Below are positions 14,197 through 19,820 of a DNA stretch of 19,820 nucleotides, piece after piece (the stretch's first letter is position 1; the number at the start of each line of letters is the position of its first letter). The notes under the pieces were generated by a model. The model was not told the origin of the DNA. It ran no database searches and saw only the letters and a program-made list of their open reading frames with translations. The stretch spans positions 1-19,820 of the forward strand of contig SKLB01000201.1 of assembly GCA_007123465.1 (NCBI GenBank), in the 5' to 3' direction. This DNA comes from Spirochaetales bacterium. Lineage in GTDB: Bacteria > Spirochaetota > Spirochaetia > DSM-27196 > PWMO01. The position numbers were made by a program, and so were the translations under genes.

Positions 14197-15773
14197 GAAG
14201 CGTGACGCGGCGCGCTGTCGAGCGTGTTGCGCCACGGCCCGCGCTTGTAGGACCGCACCAGTTTGGTGCTCAGCGCACTGTCGGTGAGCTCCTCGATTTC
14301 CCGGCTGCTCCATCCCGGCAGAGCGGCAAAGTGCGGCAACTGCATGATCCCGGCGCTGAGATCGCGACTGACAAGGTTCCCATTCAGCAACCGGCAAAGC
14401 TGGGCACGGCTCAGACGGCGTCTCGATTGCCTTACCGTATGGCTGAGAGCGGTCAGAGCGGGCGGGGTACGCTGCTGGACCGCGTCGCAGCGGTCACAGC
14501 CGCTGCAGGTTTGCCGCGCGGCATCCATGGCTTCGAGCAGGAACGCCCGGCGGCAGCGCTCGGTCAACAGGAAGCGCTGCACCGTGGCCGAACGGGCCTG
14601 CCGCAGCTGCTCTGCCGAAGAAGCTGCGGCAGGTGCTGCTTCGGTTGCCTGTGCCGCGGAGGGTCTCAGCGTTATCGAGATCGACGGCTGTCCGTCACGC
14701 CCGGCGCGCCCCGATTCCTGCAGGAAGCTCTCGATGGTCGGCGCGGCTTGCGGATGGATCACGCTGCGTATATCGCTCTTGTCCACTCCCATGCCGTAAG
14801 CACAGGTTGCCACCAGTATCCCGTTGCGCGAAGTCAGGAACCATTTCTCGATAGCCTGCTTCTCGGCTGAATTCAAGCCGGCATGATAGAACCGAATCTG
14901 ATCCTCGCCGAGCGCGCGGCGCAGGTGAACCGCGGTCAGCCGGGTGCCGGCACGGCTGCGGCAGAAAACAATTGCCGGGCGCGGCAGTGGAAGCTGCGGT
15001 GGAGCGCTGCCGAGTGCGGTTGGGCCCGGAGCGTGGCCTCCCAGCAGTTCTACAAGCGCGCGCGAAACCGAAGCGGCTTCAATGACGTAGTAGCGGATGT
15101 TGGGACGGTCGGGATTAGCCGAGATCAGCCGCACGGGTTGGCCGCCGAACAGGTGCGTACGGATCGAGTCCAGCACGGTTGCTGAGGCGGTAGCCGTAAA
15201 CGCGGTGAGCACCCGCGGGCCGATTTCTGCGACCAGACGCCCCAGCTCCAGATACGCCGGACGAAATGTCTCCCCCCACTCGCAGATGCAGTGTGCCTCG
15301 TCGACAACCAGATGCACAACGTCGCTGTCCGCCAGTGCGTGCAGCACCGGTTCGGCTGTCAGGCTTTCGGGGTTGGTCAGCAGTAACCGCAGCCGGCCGC
15401 TCTGCACGTGCCTCAGGATTGTCTTACGCTCAGCGGTGGCCGTGGCACCGGTCAGGGCTGCGGATTCGATACCGCTCTGCTGCAGCCGCCGCTCCTGGTC
15501 GGCAATCAGCGACAGCAACGGATAGACTACTACCGTGCAACCGGGCAGCAGCGCGGCCGGCAGCTGGAAACAGAGACTCTTGCCGGCGCCGGTAGGCAGC
15601 AGGACCATCTGTTGCCGCGGGGCGTCTCTATCGCCCTCGGCGGCTTCGATTGTATTAGCGATCACCAGCCGCTGGTACGGATAGAGGTAGTCCACATCGA
15701 AGATCCGCTTGGCGGCATCGCGCAGCGGATCATCGACGGGCCGCCGCTGTACCTGAGCATCCGGTGGTTTCAT
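14193..15773 (-). CDS. recQ: RecQ-family ATP-dependent DNA helicase, short form
   Basis: A 3'-5' DNA helicase of 526 residues. Helicase motifs are in order: PYQRLVIANTI (motif 0 region, 32-42), Walker A LPTGAGKS (59-66), DEAH box at 158-161, the aromatic-rich loop HCICEWGETFRPAY (161-174, where CISQWGHDFRP is usual), TATAS (193-197), YGMGVDKSD, and QESGRAGRDG (352-361). A zinc site follows with Cys407, Cys423, Cys426 and Cys429. Only about 97 residues remain after it, enough for a small winged-helix but not for an HRDC domain, so it is shorter than E. coli RecQ (609). The segment 370-395 is Ala-rich. The start is the ATG at 15773; the spacing from the upstream AGCAGG is poor. It lies 33 bp after rlmN on the same strand, so probably co-transcribed. 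Confidence 0.9.
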   Translation of the reverse strand: MKPPDAQVQRRPVDDPLRDAAKRIFDVDYLYPYQRLVIANTIEAAEGDRDAPRQQMVLLPTGAGKSLCFQLPAALLPGCTVVVYPLLSLIADQERRLQQSGIESAALTGATATAERKTILRHVQSGRLRLLLTNPESLTAEPVLHALADSDVVHLVVDEAHCICEWGETFRPAYLELGRLVAEIGPRVLTAFTATASATVLDSIRTHLFGGQPVRLISANPDRPNIRYYVIEAASVSRALVELLGGHAPGPTALGSAPPQLPLPRPAIVFCRSRAGTRLTAVHLRRALGEDQIRFYHAGLNSAEKQAIEKWFLTSRNGILVATCAYGMGVDKSDIRSVIHPQAAPTIESFLQESGRAGRDGQPSISITLRPSAAQATEAAPAAASSAEQLRQARSATVQRFLLTERCRRAFLLEAMDAARQTCSGCDRCDAVQQRTPPALTALSHTVRQSRRRLSRAQLCRLLNGNLVSRDLSAGIMQLPHFAALPGWSSREIEELTDSALSTKLVRSYKRGPWRNTLDSAPRHAS

Positions 15774-15806
15774 ACCTGCTATAACGCGCTGTGCGGGAGC
15801 GCTGCT

Positions 15807-16847
15807 TCAACCGTGGGCAACAACCGGCGCAATTGGCGGCCGTTTGGTGGCCAATAACCCGCAGGCGGCCTCGATATCCATTCCGCGGCTTGCGCGTACC
15901 GTAGCGATCAAGCCGCGCTGCTCGAGCCGCGCGCGAAACACTTCGATCCGTGCCGCCGGTGTTGGCTGCATGTCGTTTCCGTGCCAGGGATGGAACGGGA
16001 TCAGGTTGATCCGCGTCTGCATTCCGGCCAGCAGTTGTGCGGTTGCATCGGCGTGCTCGAGCGAATCATTGACGTCCTTGAGCATCACGTACTCGAACGA
16101 TACCCGTCGGGCGTCCTGACGTGCACGGTCGCGCAGTATTCGCAGCAGTTGATCCAGGTCGTAGCCGCGGGTGCCCGGCAGGAGCTCGCGCCGTTGTTCT
16201 TGGAACGGAGTGTGCAGACTGATCGCCAGGCGCACATCGCAGCGCTGCAGAAAGCGCGCCAGTGGCTCCGGTTTGCCTACGGTAGACAGTGTGATGCGGC
16301 GGTTACCCAGTCCGTAGCCGTGCTGACTGGTGAGAAGCTCAACCGAATCGACTACCGCGTTGAGGTTGTCCAGCGGCTCACCCATGCCCATGTAGACGAT
16401 GTTGGTTATCTGGTCGCGTTCGGGGACCGAACGATACTGGTTGAGTATTTCGGCCGGCGACAGGTTGCCGCGCAAACGCATTGCGCCGGTGGCGCAGAAG
16501 CGGCAGCCCACCCGGCAGCCGACCTGAGAAGAGAGACACAGCGTCATGCGCTTGCCTTCGGGGATCAGCGCGGTCTCCACCAGATCGGTGGCGTCGGTCT
16601 CAAAGGTGTACTTGCGGGTTTTGTCGCTGGACGTCAGGCTCTGCTGCGGAGGGCGCACCCGGATTTCTGCAATCTGATCCAGGGCGCGCCGGTCCGCCAG
16701 TGGCAGGTTGGACATCTGTTCGATAGCGGTAACGTGGTGTCGGTAGAGCCAGCGCATAATCTGGTCAACGCGGTAACGCGGCATATCGAGTCGGGAAACC
16801 AGTGCCTCAAGGCCCTGCTGCGGCAGACCGAACAGGTTTGTCTTCAC
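15807..16847 (-). CDS. rlmN: 23S rRNA (A2503-C2)/tRNA (A37-C2) methyltransferase RlmN
   Basis: A radical-SAM methyltransferase of 346 residues. The start is GTG at 16847, where the family N-terminus begins (MKTNLFGLPQQGLEAL); the frame is open to 16889, but that part covers the promoter. Visible residues are the cluster motif CRVGCRFC (Cys111, 115, 118), the conserved Cys104 in TLCLSSQVGC, the SAM-contacting YMGMGEPLDN, and the methyl-carrying Cys329 in RGMDIEAACGLLA. No Shine-Dalgarno precedes the GTG, and the -10 box ends 6 bp before it, so the mRNA is predicted to be leaderless. It is followed by recQ after 33 bp and is divergent from pepD. Confidence 0.95.
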   Translation of the reverse strand: MKTNLFGLPQQGLEALVSRLDMPRYRVDQIMRWLYRHHVTAIEQMSNLPLADRRALDQIAEIRVRPPQQSLTSSDKTRKYTFETDATDLVETALIPEGKRMTLCLSSQVGCRVGCRFCATGAMRLRGNLSPAEILNQYRSVPERDQITNIVYMGMGEPLDNLNAVVDSVELLTSQHGYGLGNRRITLSTVGKPEPLARFLQRCDVRLAISLHTPFQEQRRELLPGTRGYDLDQLLRILRDRARQDARRVSFEYVMLKDVNDSLEHADATAQLLAGMQTRINLIPFHPWHGNDMQPTPAARIEVFRARLEQRGLIATVRASRGMDIEAACGLLATKRPPIAPVVAHG

Positions 16848-16853
16848 CGTTAG

Positions 16854-16883
16854 AGCATACGCACAAAAGGGCAGCGCTGTCAA
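16854..16883 (-). promoter_or_regulatory. Predicted sigma-70 promoter of rlmN
   Basis: On the minus strand, a perfect TTGACA (16883-16878) and TATGCT (16859-16854, 4/6) are separated by 18 bp. The expected +1 falls on or next to the G of the GTG start at 16847. The -35 overlaps the predicted pepD -35 by 5 bp. Confidence 0.6.
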
Positions 16884-16905
16884 AAGCACGCGTTTGCACT
16901 ACAAT
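16877..16905 (+). promoter_or_regulatory. Predicted sigma-70 promoter of the pepD-like gene
   Basis: CTGTCA (16877-16882, 4/6) and TACAAT (16900-16905, 5/6) are separated by 17 bp. The transcript would start near 16912, directly at the Shine-Dalgarno AAGGA (16913-16917). Confidence 0.5.
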
Positions 16906-16924
16906 GCGGCGCAAGGAACCACTG

Positions 16925-18394
16925 ATGCAGCATACCACCAACGCAACGGCCCGGATTATCGAACATTTTCACATGGTATGCGAGATCCCCCGGCCTTCAC
17001 GCAGCGAGCAGCGGATCCGCGCTCGGCTGGTGCAGTGGGCCGCCGCGCACCAGCTTCAATCGCGCACGGACCAGGCCGGCAATCTGGTCATTGAGGTCCC
17101 CGCCTCGCGTGGCTGCCGCAGCGATACCACGGTGGTGCTGCAGGGCCACATGGACATGGTCTGCGAGAAGCTGCCGGGTTCCAGGCACAACTTCGAGACC
17201 GATCCGATAGCAACGGTTGTCGACGGCGAATGGCTGGCCGCCGACGGTACCACGCTTGGAGCCGACAACGGAATCGCAATTGCGCTGGCTCTGGCGGTAG
17301 CGCAAGAGCAGCACAAGCCGCATCCAGCGCTGGAGTTGCTGTTTACGGTGGAGGAGGAGACCGGGCTCAGCGGTGCGGCCCGGCTCGACGGCGCACTGCT
17401 GCGAGGCAGCGCTCTTATCAACCTGGATTCCGAGGATGAAGCTGTAATCACAGTCGGCTGCGCCGGCGGCACCAGGATGGTGCTGACGCTGCCGCTGGAA
17501 CGGACCGCTGTGCCCGCCGGCCTCTGCGCGTATCGAGTCACTGTCAGCGGACTGAGCGGCGGGCATTCGGGTACCGACATCGGACTCGGGCGCGCCAATG
17601 CCAATGTGCTGCTGACGCGGCTGTTGCTGCCGTTGGACAAGGCGCACAGCGTGAGGCTGGCGTCGCTAAGCGGCGGCCATGCCGACAACGCCATAGCGCG
17701 CCACGCAACCGCCGACATCGTAATGGCCGAGCGCGAGTTCAGCGCCTGCAGCGAGCGTCTGGCGCAGCTGCAGCATGATATCCGCTGCGAGTATCAGCGG
17801 CAGGATCCGGATCTGTCAATCGAATGCGTACCGCTTGACTCGCTGCCGCGCGAGGTTTTCCCGCCGGCTGAAACCAGCCGCGTACTGCAGCTATTGAACG
17901 CCCTGCCGCACGGAGTTGCGGTCATGTCGCCGTCGGCCGCGGGGCTGGTTCAGACATCCAGCAACCTGGCAGCCGTAGCCAGCAATCAGCGCGGGATCGA
18001 AATTGTGTGCACTCTTCGAGGTTCGGTGGCATCCGAGCTTGACGCGCTGGCCGCCAGGCACGCCTCGCTGGCGGCGCTTGCCGGCGCCGAAGTCCGTACC
18101 GATGCCGCTTACCCGGGGTGGGAACCTGATTTCCAGTCCGAGCTGCTGACGCGCGCGCGGGTAGCCGGCCGCGCGTGCTTTCAGAGTGAACCGCGCGTAG
18201 AAGTGGTGCACGCCGGACTCGAGTGCGGCGTGATTGGCGCCAGGTACCCGCAGATGCAGATGATCTCGATCGGCCCCACTATCGCCAACCCGCATTCGCC
18301 CAATGAGCGGCTGCATCTGCGCTCACTCGAGCGCACCTGGGAGTTCCTGACCGCAATACTGGCCACTTACTGTAGCGATTGCGGCAACTCGTGA
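16925..18394 (+). CDS. pepD: Aminoacyl-histidine dipeptidase (PepD, M20C family)
   Basis: A cytoplasmic zinc metallopeptidase that hydrolyses dipeptides such as Xaa-His. It has 489 residues, the usual length. The start is ATG 16925, with AAGGA about 8 bp upstream; an in-frame ATG at 16904 overlaps the -10 box and is rejected. Metal and catalytic residues are visible in order: LQGHMDMVCE (His ligand and Asp), LGADNGIAIA (bridging Asp), VEEETGLSGA (catalytic Glu pair), NLDSEDE (Asp ligand), and the C-terminal NPHSPNERL (His ligand). SGLSGGHSGTDIGLGRANA belongs to the lid/dimerisation domain. Its 3' end overlaps the convergent fructokinase gene by 28 bp. Confidence 0.93.
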   Translation: MQHTTNATARIIEHFHMVCEIPRPSRSEQRIRARLVQWAAAHQLQSRTDQAGNLVIEVPASRGCRSDTTVVLQGHMDMVCEKLPGSRHNFETDPIATVVDGEWLAADGTTLGADNGIAIALALAVAQEQHKPHPALELLFTVEEETGLSGAARLDGALLRGSALINLDSEDEAVITVGCAGGTRMVLTLPLERTAVPAGLCAYRVTVSGLSGGHSGTDIGLGRANANVLLTRLLLPLDKAHSVRLASLSGGHADNAIARHATADIVMAEREFSACSERLAQLQHDIRCEYQRQDPDLSIECVPLDSLPREVFPPAETSRVLQLLNALPHGVAVMSPSAAGLVQTSSNLAAVASNQRGIEIVCTLRGSVASELDALAARHASLAALAGAEVRTDAAYPGWEPDFQSELLTRARVAGRACFQSEPRVEVVHAGLECGVIGARYPQMQMISIGPTIANPHSPNERLHLRSLERTWEFLTAILATYCSDCGNS

Positions 18395-19308
18395 CGGTGG
18401 GCAGGATCTGCACCGGGGCGTGAACAAGTGACCGCTGCAACATGGGCGGCAAATGACATCGCTGCGGTTGCCTGCTCGGGGGTCAGTTGCGCGACAGCTG
18501 TTGGATTGAGGATGTCGTGATCGTACAGCCAGGTCAACAGTCCGGCGTGGAAGGAGTCTCCGGCGCCGACGGTGTCGGAAACCGTGACCGGCACCGCCTC
18601 AATCGAAACGTCGAGATTGTGCGAGATGGCGCGCGAACCGTGTTCTCCCATGGTGATCACCACCAGAGCTGTTCCGGCGTTGATGAGTCCGCGGGCGGCA
18701 TCCTCGAGCGATAGCGCCGGGTAGATCCATTCGAGGTCGGCGTCGCTGGTCTTGACAATAGTCGAGCGTGACGCCAGCTCCACAAAGCGCTGCAGAAAGG
18801 CCGGGCGGTCGTCGATCAGATTGGATCGGATGTTGGGATCGAATGAAAGCACGCGCCTGCCGGTCTCACGCTTGACCAGATCGGCAATCGTGGTGGCGCC
18901 GGGTTCGAGCAGCAGTGAGATTGACCCGAAGACAAGGCACGAGACCGCGTCAGGAAGCTCGGCCGGCACGTCTTGCGGCGCGAAACTGCGATCGGCCGAA
19001 TCGTTCGCGAAGAACGCGTATTCAGCCTCTCCCTTGTGGCTGCGCCTGACAAACGCCAGCGTGGTTGGTTGATTGCTGCGCGAGAGATAGTGCGTCGATA
19101 CCGAGTTCTTCTCGAGTCGCTCGATAATCATCTCACCAAACATATCGTTGGAGATTCGGCCCAGGAAGCCGGCCGGTGCGTCAAGCCGTGCCGCCGAAAT
19201 CACTGCGTTGTAAGGGCAGCCGCCGGGTGCCGGCAGAAAACACTCTCTACCGTCGCCGGTAGTGGTTGGTATGAAGTCGATCAGGGCTTCGCCACAACAC
19301 AAAATCAT
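18367..19308 (-). CDS. PfkB-family sugar kinase, probable fructokinase
   Basis: An ATP-dependent sugar kinase of 313 residues. The start is ATG 19308, with GAGGAGG 5 bp upstream; an ATG 6 codons earlier lies in front of this site. The N-terminal strand ILCCGEALIDF, the PfkB signature region GGCPYNAVISAARL, the FLGRISNDMFGEMI segment and the C-terminal signature DTVGAGDSFHAGLL, with the catalytic Asp, are all present and resemble bacterial fructokinases (ScrK/Frk type). Fructose specificity is inferred from overall resemblance and from the amylosucrase elsewhere in the window, which would release fructose. Other ribokinase-family substrates cannot be excluded. The 3' end overlaps pepD by 28 bp on the opposite strand. 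Confidence 0.87.
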   Translation of the reverse strand: MILCCGEALIDFIPTTTGDGRECFLPAPGGCPYNAVISAARLDAPAGFLGRISNDMFGEMIIERLEKNSVSTHYLSRSNQPTTLAFVRRSHKGEAEYAFFANDSADRSFAPQDVPAELPDAVSCLVFGSISLLLEPGATTIADLVKRETGRRVLSFDPNIRSNLIDDRPAFLQRFVELASRSTIVKTSDADLEWIYPALSLEDAARGLINAGTALVVITMGEHGSRAISHNLDVSIEAVPVTVSDTVGAGDSFHAGLLTWLYDHDILNPTAVAQLTPEQATAAMSFAAHVAAVTCSRPGADPAHRHELPQSLQ

Positions 19309-19331
19309 CTTGGCCTCCTCGCACAATAATG

Positions 19332-19360
19332 ATCAAAAATGCGCCAATGTACAAGAACAA
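19332..19360 (-). promoter_or_regulatory. Weak candidate promoter of the fructokinase gene
   Basis: On the minus strand, TTGTTC (19360-19355) and TTTGAT (19337-19332, 4/6) are separated by 17 bp, predicting a short leader that still contains the GAGGAGG site. A second placement, TTGTAC with CATTAT (19354-19326), would cut into that site and is less likely. Confidence 0.25.
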
Positions 19361-19419
19361 TCCGTACTGCGGCGCGTTGGGCGTGAGGATTTTTTTAGAT
19401 AAAATGGAGTCATTCAGGC

Positions 19420-19448
19420 TTGCGAAGTAATTATTGGTGTTCTATACT
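19420..19448 (+). promoter_or_regulatory. Predicted sigma-70 promoter of the CheY-like gene
   Basis: TTGCGA (19420-19425) and TATACT (19443-19448, 5/6) are separated by 17 bp. The leader of about 14 nt holds AGAGGTGA (19458-19465). A second, weaker set (TTGGGC 19376-19381, TAAAAT 19400-19405, 18 bp) lies upstream. Confidence 0.5.
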
Positions 19449-19468
19449 GGGGCGTGAAGAGGTGATGC

Positions 19469-19820
19469 ATGAGTAAGACGGTGCTGGTTGTAGACGATTC
19501 ATCGGCGATCCGCCAAAGCGTGGCGTTTGTACTCGACCAGGCAGGTTATACCGTGGTCCAGGCCGAAGACGGGGTGGACGCTCTGTCCAAGCTCGATGGA
19601 ACCGCGTTCCAGCTGGTGATCACCGATGTAAACATGCCCAATCTCGACGGAATCGGGTTGACCGCCAGGATCCGCGAGAACCCTGATTACAAGTTTGTCC
19701 CGATTGTTGTTCTCACTACCGAGTCCCAGACTTCGAAAATGGACGAAGGCAAAGCAGCCGGCGCTACCGGTTGGATTGTGAAGCCGTTCAATGCCGACAA
19801 GCTGCTGGCGGTGGTCAAGA
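19469..19820 (+). CDS. CheY-like response regulator, 3' partial
   Basis: A single receiver domain; the first 117 residues are inside the window and the end is cut off. Receiver residues are all present: Asp9/Asp10 (VLVVDDSSAIR), acceptor Asp53 (LVITDVNMPNLDG), Thr83/Thr84 (VVLTTES) and Lys105 (WIVKPFNADKL). KPF followed directly by the last helix suggests a stand-alone CheY-type protein of about 121 residues that relays chemotaxis signals to the flagellar motor. Neighbouring che genes, if any, would lie outside the window, so the chemotaxis role is inferred from sequence style. The start is ATG 19469, with AGAGGTGA just upstream. Confidence 0.9.
   Translation, partial: MSKTVLVVDDSSAIRQSVAFVLDQAGYTVVQAEDGVDALSKLDGTAFQLVITDVNMPNLDGIGLTARIRENPDYKFVPIVVLTTESQTSKMDEGKAAGATGWIVKPFNADKLLAVVK

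Noticed and set aside
13953..14870. Plus-strand frame of 305 codons opposite the Rrf2 and recQ genes.
   Set aside because: It crosses two well-supported genes and a promoter on the other strand; the Arg/Gly-rich product has no recognisable motif.
15774..15806. Separate promoter for recQ (TTGAAG with TTATAG).
   Set aside because: The spacing between the two boxes is about 20 bp and the -10 would lie only 5 bp before the ATG; read-through from rlmN explains expression better.
15981..16853. Plus-strand frame of 290 codons opposite rlmN.
   Set aside because: The opposite strand carries an intact radical-SAM enzyme with all its motifs; this frame is a codon-bias shadow.
1..19820. tRNA genes, CRISPR arrays, insertion sequences, phage genes, toxin-antitoxin pairs or a defence island.
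   Set aside because: Nearly every base belongs to an assigned gene or a short promoter region; I saw no cloverleaf, regularly spaced repeats, transposase motifs or terminal inverted repeats.

Overview
The window reads as a gene-dense chromosomal stretch of a moderately GC-rich bacterium (high fifties percent GC by eye), with compact operons, ATGA start/stop overlaps and almost no non-coding DNA. A spirochaete of the Spirochaeta type is the best guess. This is inferred mainly from a surface subtilase lipoprotein paired with a PrcB-like lipoprotein, as in the Treponema dentilisin complex. No 16S gene or other taxonomic marker is present. I see no tRNA, rRNA, insertion sequence, phage gene, CRISPR array or integration scar.

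Layout. (1) 1-1922: a subtilisin-family lipoprotein, 5'-truncated by the window edge, followed 13 bp later by a PrcB-domain lipoprotein. (2) 1919-2863, minus: an EamA-type exporter. (3) 3012-7086: promoter, a leader with a long perfect inverted repeat over the ribosome binding site, and a four-gene osmoprotectant ABC transporter in the same order as E. coli osmF-yehYXW. (4) 7109-10939: a tightly packed operon of amylosucrase, a YjbQ/UPF0047 protein, cytidine deaminase, YidD and endonuclease III. (5) 10994-12298: a two-receiver diguanylate cyclase. (6) 12331-13727: a divergent pair of poorly characterised genes sharing one palindromic -35 element. (7) 13728-16847, minus: rlmN, recQ and a cysteine-free Rrf2 regulator. 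(8) 16925-18394: a PepD-type peptidase, divergent from rlmN. (9) 18367-19308, minus: a PfkB-family fructokinase. (10) 19469-end: a CheY-like receiver cut by the window edge.

Functional links. The ABC operon should import a compatible solute such as glycine betaine. Amylosucrase splits sucrose into alpha-glucan plus fructose, and the fructokinase 9 kb away could phosphorylate that fructose; this link is inferred, since the two genes are not in one operon. The protease pair probably acts at the cell surface. YidD, Nth, RlmN, RecQ and Cdd are housekeeping functions.

The most interesting signals are regulatory. Four genes have a good promoter whose -10 box ends only 6-9 bp before the start codon, with no Shine-Dalgarno, which predicts leaderless or nearly leaderless mRNAs. 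Two divergent pairs have overlapping -35 elements. The osmF leader can pair its 5' end with its own Shine-Dalgarno. In the protease, a domain resembling a subtilase propeptide sits at the C-terminus. I found no multi-gene system that is clearly new.
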